Positions 1-7,611 are shown, counted from the stretch's first letter. The stretch: 64,000 nucleotides of DNA from Pseudomonas sp. (GCF_030684895.1 NZ_JAUXXP010000090.1:184393-248392), one strand, 5' to 3'. Numbers and translations: made by a program. Notes: generated by a model from the letters alone, not told the origin.

Positions 1-1
1 T

Positions 2-673
2 TGGGAAATCAACGTTAAGCTAGAGCGGACACTACCGTCAGAGGCTGGAGGCGATGATGCTGAAAGGTGGTTTGGTATTTCTGCCCCTAAAGGATGGTGT
101 GTTTGTAAAGTAAGTAATATTGCTGAAGTCAAGCTTGGGAGTACACCCTCAAGAGCAGAATCAAGCTACTGGGGGGGGGACATACCTTGGGTTAGCTCCG
201 GAGAGGTCGCGGGCACTATCATAGAAAGTACGCGAGAAAGAATTACTCTAGCGGGCCACAAAAACTCAAGCACAGTCATGATTCCTCCCGGTAGCGTATT
301 GATAGCGATGATTGGCCAAGGAAAAACGCGGGGGCAGTCTGCTCTTCTAGAAATCGAGGCGTGCACTAACCAGAATGTTGCAGCCTTAATTTTCAATACT
401 GAACTTGTCGCTTCTCGATATGTCTGGCTGTGGGCGCAGGCTATGTACTCGCTTCACCGTGCAGACGGACATGGCGGCGCACAGCCAGCACTCAATGCGA
501 AGAAAGTTAAAGCATTTTCATTACCTCTACCCCCAACAGCAGAACAACACCGCATCGTCGCCAAAATCGATCAGCTAATGGCCATCTGCGACCAACTGAA
601 AACCCGACTAACCCAGGCTCGCCATCTCAACCAAATAATTGCCAGCACCCTAGTCCAGCAGGCTACAAATTAA
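2..673 (+). CDS. hsdS: Type I restriction-modification specificity subunit HsdS, 3' part
   Basis: This is the C-terminal part of a type I restriction-modification specificity subunit, which chooses the DNA target for the HsdM methylase and HsdR nuclease. The frame is open from the window edge, so the start and first target-recognition domain lie outside. The visible part begins with a linker, then a second recognition domain with the family pattern GSTPSR...YWGGDIPWVSSGEV, a glycine-rich loop (IGQGKTRGQSA) and LNAKKVKAFSLPLPP. It ends in the usual conserved helix (EQHRIVAKIDQLMAICDQLKTRL). The methylase and nuclease genes are presumably upstream, outside the window. Base composition is lower in GC than the core genome, in keeping with a transferred island. 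The family call is firm; the target sequence cannot be deduced. Confidence 0.9.
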   Translation, partial: WEINVKLERTLPSEAGGDDAERWFGISAPKGWCVCKVSNIAEVKLGSTPSRAESSYWGGDIPWVSSGEVAGTIIESTRERITLAGHKNSSTVMIPPGSVLIAMIGQGKTRGQSALLEIEACTNQNVAALIFNTELVASRYVWLWAQAMYSLHRADGHGGAQPALNAKKVKAFSLPLPPTAEQHRIVAKIDQLMAICDQLKTRLTQARHLNQIIASTLVQQATN

Positions 674-857
674 CCTCTATGCTTTTAGAAATAGTTAATC
701 AGCACAGCCCAAACACTCTGCAACCCATAGTCTCAGCAACAATCAAGAAACAGCCACCTATATCAAAACTTAAAGGCTCCGCTAGAATAAAATCCGCCCA
801 CTTAAAAACCATTGAAAACACCCCATTAACGCTCGGGGTTTATGAGCAGCAATAACC
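674..857. other. AT-rich spacer between hsdS and the ATPase gene
   Basis: This 184-base gap is AT-rich and holds no open frame of note. It should contain the promoter of the downstream ATPase-nuclease pair, but no convincing -35/-10 pair or strong ribosome site is visible. No reverse transcriptase gene accompanies it, so there is no reason to read it as a retron RNA. Confidence 0.4.
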
Positions 858-2309
858 ATGAAAATAAATTCCTTATGGATTGATGGCTATAAAAATCTTA
901 GGAACTCACACATTGAGTTTTTAGATAGCGAAATACCAACGGCAATAATAGGAAATAACGGGACAGGAAAATCCAACTTAATAGAAGCACTATTAAGCAT
1001 ATTTCTCAGCATATATTATGAGGAAGAGCCAGAATTTAATTTTAGAATAGCGTACGAGGCGCATGGAAAAAAAGTCACCATAGCGAATCTTATTAAAAAC
1101 GGATCGTTTACTGTCACTGTAGACAACACTGCGTGGACTCGGACCGCATTCAGAAAGAGAATTCATAAATCGAACTTAATGCCACCATTCCCCGCAATGA
1201 TTTTCGGGTACTACTCTGGCACCTGCGAAAGGCTCAGAAAACAGTTCCAACGTTATAGACGAACCTACGCTGCAAAAATTAAAAACCAGTCTGACGACTT
1301 AGATAAGTTCTTTAATTTTTCCGACATTGATCAGGCAAAATTTATTCTTCTTGCAGTGCTTGCCGACAGGAAGAATTCATTACTTAACGACCTTTCCATC
1401 TCCTCACTTGATCGATTATCAATTACAATACGACCAAGCAATAGTTACGACCCCAACCATGACGAACCAAAATTCTGGGGCACCCAGGGTACGATTCTAA
1501 AATTCCTCGCAGACTTAGATAACTGGGCAATTGATAGTATTAGTTCACGACTAGACTCTGAGGAAGAAACCTCAAACCTTGAATACAAACGCAAGTACGT
1601 AATAAACCAGAGCGGACTTGAGAGGTTTGGCAATTCATCGACTAGCACGCGAGGCGCTAATATAGCCAGCATGCTGGAAGCACTAAAATCAAAATCAATG
1701 CTCGTTGATATTGACTACACGCTAACGCACATAGATGGAATCTCAACTTTCAACTTTGAAGAGCTGAGCGAAGGAGAAAAGCAACTAATCTCCGTTATCG
1801 GCGGGCTACATATCACCGATAAAGATGAGTGTTTGGTCTTGCTAGACGAGCCCGACACCCACTTAAACCCGGCATGGACATGGCGATATAGCACCCTTTT
1901 AAGAAATGCCCTAGGTCATGAAAAATCAAAATCATCCACAGTAATCATTGCAACGCATAATCCAATTTTAATTTCAGGCCTGACTAGAAACCAAGTATTA
2001 ATAGCACACAACATCAACGACCGATTATCATACGAGCACCCTCACCGCGACCCACGAGGACAGGGAGTTGCAAACGTATTAACAAGCGAGTTTTTCGGCT
2101 TACCATCTAGTCTTGACGAGTACACTCAGAACATAATTGATGAGCGATTAGTTCTAGCGTACAAGAAAGACAAGCTTACGATAGACGAAGTCTCCCGACT
2201 GAAAGAAATCAACTCATACCTTGACGTACTTGGACTTACAATCTCATTTCGAGATAGCAACTATAAAGAATTTGAAGAGTCCATTTACAAAAAACGGAAC
2301 CTAGAATGA
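858..2309 (+). CDS. PtuA-like AAA/ABC-type ATPase of a Septu-like anti-phage module
   Basis: A 483-residue SMC/ABC-like ATPase of the type paired with HNH nucleases in Septu and in retron Ec78 defence. Visible motifs are Walker A at residues 32-39 (GNNGTGKS), an ABC signature at about 303-309 (LSEGEKQ), Walker B at about 325-335 (CLVLLDEPDTH) and an H-loop histidine at 367 (IIATHNP). The tail (GQGVANVLTSEFFGL, then a helical stretch) matches what is usual in PtuA and RloA-like ATPases. The stop overlaps the start of the nuclease gene in an ATGA, so the two are translationally coupled. In PtuAB the ATPase forms the scaffold that holds the nuclease. Family membership is clear; naming it PtuA rather than a sister family rests on the partner gene. 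Composition is AT-rich, a sign of transfer. Confidence 0.85.
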   Translation: MKINSLWIDGYKNLRNSHIEFLDSEIPTAIIGNNGTGKSNLIEALLSIFLSIYYEEEPEFNFRIAYEAHGKKVTIANLIKNGSFTVTVDNTAWTRTAFRKRIHKSNLMPPFPAMIFGYYSGTCERLRKQFQRYRRTYAAKIKNQSDDLDKFFNFSDIDQAKFILLAVLADRKNSLLNDLSISSLDRLSITIRPSNSYDPNHDEPKFWGTQGTILKFLADLDNWAIDSISSRLDSEEETSNLEYKRKYVINQSGLERFGNSSTSTRGANIASMLEALKSKSMLVDIDYTLTHIDGISTFNFEELSEGEKQLISVIGGLHITDKDECLVLLDEPDTHLNPAWTWRYSTLLRNALGHEKSKSSTVIIATHNPILISGLTRNQVLIAHNINDRLSYEHPHRDPRGQGVANVLTSEFFGLPSSLDEYTQNIIDERLVLAYKKDKLTIDEVSRLKEINSYLDVLGLTISFRDSNYKEFEESIYKKRNLE

Positions 2310-3133
2310 GGCATATTGACATAGCCGCCGTTATCGCCGGAGCCCCCAAAGAAATTCTGGCCCTATTAAAACGTGCCGACACCTCAATCCAGTCGTTATC
2401 AGACGAAAAGAAAATCACTCGATCAAAAAATGGCAATAGCAAGTGGTCAAAAATAAAAGCTCATTTAGAGGAGGCCAGCAATAGAAAATGCTGGTATACC
2501 GAATCAAAAAATCCCGGCTGCCTAAATGATGTAGAACACTACAGGCCCAAAGGCAGAGTGGAGGACAAAAATGGTTCACTAATCCATTGGTATTGGTTTT
2601 TAGCATTCAAGCCGTCAAACTATCGATTAAGCTGCACCATTCCAAACCGACCTAATATAAATTCGTTACACGCAGGAAAGGCTGGAGGAAAAGGTGATCA
2701 GTTTCCGTTACTAGCAAACTCCAATCATGCAACTGACATTGGGGGACTCGTTAATGAAAAGCCAGTAATTCTTGATCCATGTAATCAGGGCGACACGCTC
2801 TTGCTCGCCTTCTCTCCTGATGGAAGACCTGTGGTATCCCCTTTATTCGCAGGGGATGCTATCGCCTCACTTCGAGTTGAGAAGAGTAATTTACTGCTTA
2901 ATCTTGACTACCCAACATTCAATGTTGATCGAGAACGAATCTATAACCGGGTAGTTGAGCTTATTGATCGCGGCGACAGATACAACCTTGAAGGTTCAAA
3001 CGCACTGCATGACGTAATACATGACTTGTGCTTGCTAATGAGTGCTGATGCTGAATATAGCAAAGCGGCAGAGTGCTATATAAGATGCTTCAGAGATCGG
3101 GACTGGGTTGAAAACATATTTACAGGGATATAG
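2306..3133 (+). CDS. PtuB-like HNH nuclease of a Septu-like anti-phage module
   Basis: A 275-residue protein, probably the nuclease half of the pair. It carries an HNH-type core: C62, then D75, E77 and H78 within NDVEHYRPK, followed by an aromatic helix (HWYWFLAFKPSNYRLSC, with N105 and C110). KGDQFPLL at 129-136 and ILDPC further on are patterns I associate with PtuB and the retron-linked HNH family. The start codon overlaps the ATPase stop by four bases and no other gene follows closely, so the system is probably just these two genes. By analogy with Septu it would cut DNA or RNA after phage sensing; that is inference. It could instead be an unclassified ATPase-HNH pair, as the sequence looks somewhat divergent. 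Confidence 0.8.
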   Translation: MRHIDIAAVIAGAPKEILALLKRADTSIQSLSDEKKITRSKNGNSKWSKIKAHLEEASNRKCWYTESKNPGCLNDVEHYRPKGRVEDKNGSLIHWYWFLAFKPSNYRLSCTIPNRPNINSLHAGKAGGKGDQFPLLANSNHATDIGGLVNEKPVILDPCNQGDTLLLAFSPDGRPVVSPLFAGDAIASLRVEKSNLLLNLDYPTFNVDRERIYNRVVELIDRGDRYNLEGSNALHDVIHDLCLLMSADAEYSKAAECYIRCFRDRDWVENIFTGI

Positions 3134-3393
3134 AGAGCCTTAATGCAAACCCGCCAATTCCCCCTGAACGAAAAATAAGATAATCCTCTGAGTAAAGATT
3201 TTTTGGGGCTGGCTAGACCCTATTTCTGTACCTGTCATGCTGTCAATTTATATAAGGCGACTAGGGACAAGGACAGTAGGCCAATAGGGATCAAATCGCA
3301 GGCAATAAAATACCCCTAAGCAAACTCAACGCCGAAGCATATCAACCGACAGGGGCCGTGTTGCTACCAATTGCAGGCAACTGCGCCATTGCG
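3134..3393. other. Intergenic gap after the defence pair
   Basis: About 260 bases between the nuclease gene and the minus-strand exonuclease set. I see no gene, strong hairpin terminator or repeat. The composition rises from AT-rich to the GC level of the next genes across this gap, so it may be a junction between cassettes of different origin. Confidence 0.4.
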
Positions 3394-3531
3394 TCAACCG
3401 CCGTCTGGCGTCAAAAGCTGGCCAACCTTACTCGCACCACGCCGACATTCAGCTCTACGCCGCAACTCAGTGCACATCCACATGGATGCATCGTGCATGT
3501 CCCTTTTTAGCGCCTCAAGCTCTTCAGCCAT
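3394..3531 (-). CDS. Possible 45-residue protein coupled to the exonuclease gene
   Basis: A short frame whose ATG overlaps the last codons of the exonuclease gene (ATGGCTGA arrangement), a typical layout for translational coupling. The product begins MAEELEALKRDMHDASMW and is charged and helical, ending in a basic stretch. No family is recognised and there is no separate ribosome site, so expression would depend on the upstream gene. It may be a chance frame. Confidence 0.35.
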   Translation of the reverse strand: MAEELEALKRDMHDASMWMCTELRRRAECRRGASKVGQLLTPDGG

Positions 3532-4000
3532 CAACGATCTGGGTTGGTCGTTCGAGGCTGGATCGCTCCACCAATTTAGCCAGTATCCGGGCGTCCAAGA
3601 GCGCGTGGTGAGGTGGCTCCTCACACTCGGCGGTGACCTCGATGTTACTGCTGACTCTCCCCGCCTCTACTCCTTCTGGTAACCCGCCCTGGCCTACCAG
3701 CCACAAAAGCAAAGGCCAATCCCAATCAGGCGCATCACTGATGATCTCCACCGGAACGAGCCGAAGGAGGAAACCAAGCAGCTCTATTCGTGCCTGCTTT
3801 ATCGTGCGCCCATAGGCCACCGGATCCAACTGTGGCAGCACAATCTCCCGAACGAAATCAGAGCAGCCGCCCTCTTCCCAGCAATCGATCAGCTCGACAT
3901 AAAACTCCGGGCCACCAGGTACGACTAGAGCGAGGCTGATTAGCTTGCAGGTATAGCGGTTCAAGCTGGTGAATTCGGCATCGAGATAGACGCGGCGCAT
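3524..4000 (-). CDS. DEDDh-type 3'-5' exonuclease (DnaQ/Rv2179c-like)
   Basis: A compact 158-residue nuclease of the RNase H-fold exonuclease group. The first motif is LDAEFTSL with D7 and E9, the second ISDAPDWDW with D89, and the last HHALLDAR with H132 and D136, giving the DEDDh metal-binding set. Proteins of this size act as stand-alone 3'-5' exoribonucleases or trimming exonucleases; the substrate cannot be read from sequence. The ATG at 4000 has a good ribosome site (GAGGAA, seven bases upstream). It is the first of the minus-strand genes beyond the defence pair. Such small exonucleases are common in phage and plasmid cargo, so a role in defence, counter-defence or element maintenance is possible but unproven. 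Confidence 0.75.
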   Translation of the reverse strand: MRRVYLDAEFTSLNRYTCKLISLALVVPGGPEFYVELIDCWEEGGCSDFVREIVLPQLDPVAYGRTIKQARIELLGFLLRLVPVEIISDAPDWDWPLLLWLVGQGGLPEGVEAGRVSSNIEVTAECEEPPHHALLDARILAKLVERSSLERPTQIVDG

Positions 4001-4129
4001 TTAGATTTCCTCGTCGCGTCCCAGGATCCAGTCAGTCATGGTCGGGGACGATCAACAATGCGACTCCCTATTACCTCGTAAGACTCATGGCAAAAATTGC
4101 AAATGCAATAGGCGTCAGCGTTAGATTTG

Positions 4130-4378
4130 TCACATCGACCGACCATGGTCCTGAGCCGGGGTGGCAATCTGCTTGTCGACTACATCGGCCATCGCATGGC
4201 CGAGTGCCTTGGAAACTCCACCGGCCATTTCAGCCAGCACGTCGACAATTCGGATCTGCTCGCGGGGATCGCTCGGAGAAATAACCTTTGCGACTGCGGC
4301 AGGGCTGGATAGCACTGCCTGCAGCGCGTCGAGATCGTTTTCATTCAGGTCGAGATTAAGGGTGATTTTCCGAGTCAT
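4130..4378 (-). CDS. Hypothetical 82-residue protein of the island
   Basis: A small soluble protein without recognised domain, starting MTRKITLNLDLNENDLDALQAVL and rich in acidic residues and alanine. Its ATG overlaps the stop of the upstream gene (ATGA), so the two form a coupled pair. The N-terminal beta-strand plus helix pattern is typical of short island-encoded proteins, but that does not indicate a function. Confidence 0.55.
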   Translation of the reverse strand: MTRKITLNLDLNENDLDALQAVLSSPAAVAKVISPSDPREQIRIVDVLAEMAGGVSKALGHAMADVVDKQIATPAQDHGRSM

Positions 4379-4758
4379 AGCGCAACACTCTCCTTGATAA
4401 TCTTTTCGCGGCTGGTTCTAGTATTCATGTGAAGTTCGCAGCGAGTGCGGTGCCAGCCGGCCGACCGGCCATTTCTCATCCCCTCGTAACGCAGCTCGCC
4501 GAGATCACCGCAGATCTCACAGACCTGCAATGAACGCTGCTCGATCTCACGCAGCGCGGAGCGCTGATCGGACGTGCTAAGTACTAGCTCAACTCTTAAA
4601 CTGCCAGCGTCCTCACGGATCGCCGCGATCTCGCTGTTCCCGATAATATCCATGGCCTCGCGGACGAGAGACAGCCAGCCTCCTCCGGCATATAGACGGG
4701 CATCGGCAGCCAGTTTGGCTGCCGGTAAATCTCCGGCACTGATATACAAATGGGTCAT
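4375..4758 (-). CDS. Hypothetical protein with zinc-ribbon-like C-x2-C / C-x2-H motif
   Basis: A 127-residue protein of unknown role. Its C-terminal half contains CEICGDLGELRYEG, followed about 20 residues on by RCELHMN, a probable four-ligand zinc site (C-x2-C and C-x2-H). The N-terminal half is helical and unremarkable. The ATG at 4758 is preferred over a GTG three bases upstream because the GGAGG site lies eight bases before it. It is coupled to the 82-residue gene downstream and lies downstream of the recombinase on the same strand, so it could share its transcript. Zinc-ribbon proteins of this size in mobile elements are often regulators or structural proteins. Confidence 0.6.
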   Translation of the reverse strand: MTHLYISAGDLPAAKLAADARLYAGGGWLSLVREAMDIIGNSEIAAIREDAGSLRVELVLSTSDQRSALREIEQRSLQVCEICGDLGELRYEGMRNGRSAGWHRTRCELHMNTRTSREKIIKESVAL

Positions 4759-4935
4759 CACATTGACCTCCCCAGCTCTCTCATCTCGCCGATTCCCTCT
4801 GCGCGGCAGGCTGCTGAGCGGCTACCGGCAGTGGATTTTCTCTTGTTGATTCCGTGCACCAGCTTGCTCTATTGGCGCTGAGGGACAGGATGGCCCTCGG
4901 CGAGCCCCCGGCAGGGCGGGTTCGGGCAGAGCCCG

Positions 4936-5952
4936 CTATTCAAAGCCCCAATCGTGCTCATCGTATTTGGATACCGATGCGCCAGCTCCAAACCCATAGC
5001 TGCTCCCAATCCCCCTAAGCTCTCGGGTAGCCTGAACAGAAACCAGTAACCCTCCAGCTCCAGACCTACGCTGTTTCGCATGCCCGTAGCGCTTCCGACT
5101 CCTCCTCGACACCTGCCCGAGTGCAAGGCTGACCTGATCTGGTTCTGCCTCACCTTTTAGATCCGCGCTGAATTGGTGTCGAAGACTGTAAGCGCTAATA
5201 CCGGACAATCCTGCTCGTTTCGCCGCACGACTCAGCCGCTTTTCAAATGCCCGGTTCTGGCCAGCGTCCTGGATAACCATTTCGTCACCCTCCGAAGAAA
5301 TTTTCTTCAGGAGTAACTCGTTAATTTCTTCTCCCAGAATTGCCTTCGCATTTATGAGCAATATCCGCTCTGGCTGCCCTGCACCCGTTAAATCGGAAAC
5401 CTTGGCGCCCTGGATAGTAAATTCAACTGATGCCCCAACCCTCCGCACATGAACGCCCTTTCGAAGCTCAGCAGGCCGACATCCAGTTAGAATCAAAACA
5501 GCTGCTGCCAGCCGATCTGCCGACTTAAGTCTGGCCAAAAGCAAGACTCGCCAATCAGTTGGCAACCCACACAAGCTCGCTCGTTTTGACTGCCTCTTCC
5601 CATGATTCAAGCTTGCCGGCTGATAAATAGGTTGCGGTGCTTCGAGCTGCTGGGAATAGAGAGCCATCGTCTGACGCAATACCCGTCGTTTATCGCGATC
5701 AAGCTCACGGTCGATTTCGCTCAACACACCCAGTAAGCGGTGCGCCATACCTCTTCGCCATGCATAACGCGCGACTACTGCGGTCCGTCGACCAAGCTGC
5801 TGGCTCATCGAATATTCATGCCAATGCATTTCCCCCATTCGTGCGGCTACCCTGGAGTATTCAGCAATGGTCGACTCTTTCAGGGGCCGATCCACGATAG
5901 CCCGAGCCAACCTCCTCAGATCGCCTTTATCCGATGTTCCCGGTTTACGCAT
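4936..5952 (-). CDS. Tyrosine recombinase / integrase
   Basis: A 338-residue site-specific recombinase, probably the integrase of this element. The catalytic domain shows R159 in the pattern LTGCRPAEL, box II as AYSLRHQFSADLKG with R258 and H259, and Y289 as the likely nucleophile in VSRRSRKRYGHAKQ after LALGQ. The usual first histidine of HxxR is replaced by tyrosine (Y255), seen in some integrases. The N-terminal 100 residues fit a SAM-like core-binding domain. I chose the ATG at 5952 because GGAGG sits close upstream; an in-frame ATG at 5982 lacks such a site. Two large palindromes lie in the 500 bases upstream. The about 40-residue tail after the tyrosine is rich in glycine and serine and of unknown function. 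Confidence 0.85.
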   Translation of the reverse strand: MRKPGTSDKGDLRRLARAIVDRPLKESTIAEYSRVAARMGEMHWHEYSMSQQLGRRTAVVARYAWRRGMAHRLLGVLSEIDRELDRDKRRVLRQTMALYSQQLEAPQPIYQPASLNHGKRQSKRASLCGLPTDWRVLLLARLKSADRLAAAVLILTGCRPAELRKGVHVRRVGASVEFTIQGAKVSDLTGAGQPERILLINAKAILGEEINELLLKKISSEGDEMVIQDAGQNRAFEKRLSRAAKRAGLSGISAYSLRHQFSADLKGEAEPDQVSLALGQVSRRSRKRYGHAKQRRSGAGGLLVSVQATRELRGIGSSYGFGAGASVSKYDEHDWGFE

Positions 5953-6060
5953 AAAGCCCCTCCAGAGGTATCCCCCACCCATGCCGTGTCGAGGCGCTCG
6001 CTACGTGTCCTTCGTCCACTCCACTCGCGTCGGCTACGCCGATAAACCTCGAAACGGCCT

Positions 6061-6091
6061 TATTTTCGACCGCAATTTGCGTTCGAAAATA
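6061..6091. repeat. 31-base near-perfect palindrome upstream of the integrase
   Basis: Arms TATTTTCGACCGCAA (6061-6075) and TTGCGTTCGAAAATA (6077-6091) are complementary at 14 of 15 positions around a single central base. It is not followed by a T run, so it is more likely a protein-binding or structural site than a terminator. It lies 110 bases upstream of the integrase start, a suitable place for an operator or recombination-directionality site. Confidence 0.75.
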
Positions 6092-6152
6092 GCAGTTACA
6101 CCAGCCTCAAATAATCGAGTTTCACAACAGTATCCCGCTCGCCGCTGGGCAT

Positions 6153-6182
6153 CTCCCGGGGCCAATGAATTGGCCCCGGGAG
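6153..6182. repeat. 30-base perfect palindrome, GC-rich
   Basis: Arms CTCCCGGGGCCAAT (6153-6166) and its exact complement (6169-6182) flank a two-base centre. A perfect 14-base arm pair that is not a terminator is unusual. On an element with a plasmid replicon it could be a replication, resolution, transfer or phage-type packaging site; nothing in the sequence decides between these. Confidence 0.8.
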
Positions 6183-6495
6183 TGCTTCAAGGGTATTTCC
6201 CGACGCCCCGCATCAAGGGGCCGTGTCCTCGCAAGCTGCGGGCCGCACCACTCCCCTTGACCCGGGCCGACGGCAAGAATGAGCAACCCAGTCTGCGAAA
6301 CCTCATCTGTCATAAAACGGCAGCAGGAAGCATTCATAAGCGTTAAATCGCGTTCAATTGCATATCGGGGCATTTTTTCGCATAGAAATGCATAGAAATA
6401 CATTCCGCGGCCAGATCAGTAGAAATTTCTCATAACTAGATACAGCTATGCATCTGACGATCGCTTTATACACCCACCCATCGTGTTTATACCCA

Positions 6496-6918
6496 CTATA
6501 GATAATCCCGGAAAAATACTGGTTGGTTTCTCATCAGCATTTTATGCAACGACTCAGGCAGCTCGTACTTCGAGAAAACTCTATAACCCTCCTCACGACT
6601 GTAGAAGATATGCATCCCCTCCAACTGCCCAGCAGAAACACCACCAACTTTATGCGCAGCATTGGGCAAGTCATTAAAAATCAACTTACCATCAATGTAG
6701 AGCGAATTTGCAAAAAATTCTGCGTTGCCGCTTTTGTATTTTGTCACTTGGTAGTGATAGACCTTCCCTGGCAGATTATTTAGTGGCGGCACATGCTCAT
6801 TAAAGTATGACGTAGCCTCCTCGCCCCACTTTTCAGGCCACTTTTCATAGGACGTCTTTCCACACCCAAACAACAAAGCACCGCATACCAAAACTGCGAC
6901 GATCATGACTTTTTGCAT
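6496..6918 (-). CDS. Small predicted lipoprotein of the island
   Basis: A 140-residue secreted protein. The ATG at 6918 is chosen over upstream in-frame ATGs because it has GAGGAG seven bases upstream and gives a clean lipoprotein signal: MQKVMIVAVLVCGALLFGCG, with lipobox LLFGC. The mature part is hydrophilic with aromatic residues and has no recognised domain. It is divergent from the XRE regulator gene, sharing a 124-base regulatory region with an operator-like palindrome. Element-encoded lipoproteins often alter entry of phages or plasmids; that is a possibility only. Confidence 0.75.
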   Translation of the reverse strand: MQKVMIVAVLVCGALLFGCGKTSYEKWPEKWGEEATSYFNEHVPPLNNLPGKVYHYQVTKYKSGNAEFFANSLYIDGKLIFNDLPNAAHKVGGVSAGQLEGMHIFYSREEGYRVFSKYELPESLHKMLMRNQPVFFRDYL

Positions 6919-6974
6919 CACGCTCTCCTCATCAGCGCCCCAGCACGGCAAGAAATCCGTACCGACGAAGAAAA

Positions 6975-6992
6975 TATACTCTTTTGAGTATA
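6975..6992. promoter_or_regulatory. Candidate XRE operator (perfect inverted repeat)
   Basis: TATACTC and GAGTATA, separated by TTTT, form a perfect inverted repeat 51 bases upstream of the XRE start and 57 bases upstream of the lipoprotein start. The form and position suit an autoregulatory operator controlling both divergent genes. Confidence 0.6.
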
Positions 6993-7000
6993 GAACATTA

Positions 7001-7016
7001 AAGCCCCAAAGGGCTT
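7001..7016. repeat. Short hairpin in the XRE leader
   Basis: AAGCCC and GGGCTT separated by CAAA form a six-base stem ending 27 bases before the XRE start codon. No T run follows, so it may just tune translation. Confidence 0.35.
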
Positions 7017-7042
7017 CATCGTTCCTTTTGCGAGCGTGCGAA

Positions 7043-7321
7043 ATGGAACTGAAACAAGCCATAGGCCAAGCATTCAAGGAGTTGAGGGTCAGCAGAGGTC
7101 TGCCTCAAGAGGTTGCAGGGGCCAGCCAGAGCTACATCAGCGATGTGGAGCGTGGGCTCAAAAGCCCCACGCTCGAGAAATTCAACGAGCTAGCCACCAA
7201 CATCGGCGTCCACCCCCTCATCATTCTCGCCAAGGGCTACATATTGGCTGGTGCCCCTGAAACCACCGAAGAGCTCCTAACCTTGTTAAAAAACGAACTC
7301 TTAGACCTAGAGGATAATTAG
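7043..7321 (+). CDS. XRE-family transcriptional regulator
   Basis: A 92-residue Cro/C1-type DNA-binding protein. The helix-turn-helix spans about residues 5-60: IGQAFKELRVSRGLPQEVAG, SQSYISDVERG as recognition helix region, then KSPTLEKFNELATNIGVHPLIIL. The short C-terminal tail is acidic (EELLTLLKNELLDLEDN). The ATG at 7043 is chosen because the homology begins there; longer frames start inside the divergent promoter. It probably represses itself and the divergent lipoprotein gene through the palindrome at 6975-6992. Proteins of this kind are common as repressors or controllers in Pseudomonas mobile elements and restriction systems. Confidence 0.85.
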   Translation: MELKQAIGQAFKELRVSRGLPQEVAGASQSYISDVERGLKSPTLEKFNELATNIGVHPLIILAKGYILAGAPETTEELLTLLKNELLDLEDN

Positions 7322-7328
7322 TCATACC

Positions 7329-7337
7329 TTTTCCACA
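7329..7337 (+). other. DnaA-box-like sequence
   Basis: TTTTCCACA fits the relaxed DnaA box TTWTNCACA. It lies just after the XRE gene at the left side of the iteron region. Confidence 0.5.
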
Positions 7338-7446
7338 GCAGCAGCCTGCCAATTACAAGAAAAGCTTTTTACATACTCGGAAAAACTAAAAGCAAAGCTA
7401 CTAGCAGACGACCCTGCCCCTCTGAAACATAAGCCAGCCGCGGCCT

Positions 7447-7594
7447 GTGAGCGATATCACGCTGTTTTTCCGTGAGTGATGTCACGTGGATGCGTGAGCG
7501 GTGTCACGTGGATGCGTGAGTGATGTCACGTGGATAAAGCTGCGCACCAGAAAACCCGGGGCCTCGGGGGGCGTGAGCGATGTCACGTGGATAA
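7447..7594 (+). repeat. Iteron array of a plasmid-type replication origin
   Basis: Five copies of the core GTGAGYGRTRTCAC lie at 7447, 7472, 7494, 7516 and 7573. The last four are extended by GTGGAT, and copies two to four repeat with an exact 22-base period, two helical turns. Each core is an imperfect palindrome (GTGA...TCAC). The array lies directly downstream of the repA stop, with DnaA-box-like sites on both sides, as in iteron-controlled replication origins. RepA binding to it is inferred. Confidence 0.85.
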
Positions 7595-7611
7595 CCCCAC
7601 CCCCCGCCTGC

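Larger units (their letters stand above)
5983..6495. other. Non-coding region upstream of the integrase with two large palindromes
   Basis: About 500 bases without a convincing gene between the integrase start and the 3' end of the lipoprotein gene. It holds two long inverted repeats listed separately (6061-6091 and 6153-6182), and a tandem GCATAGAAAT repeat near 6380-6400. This is where recombination, transfer or regulatory sites of the element would be expected. Confidence 0.5.

Noticed and set aside
674..857. Possible retron RNA upstream of the PtuA-like gene
   Set aside because: No reverse transcriptase gene nearby and no clear msr/msd structure.
6122..6403. 93-residue minus-strand frame over the palindromes
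   Set aside because: It crosses a 30-base perfect palindrome, lacks a ribosome site and has no recognisable sequence.
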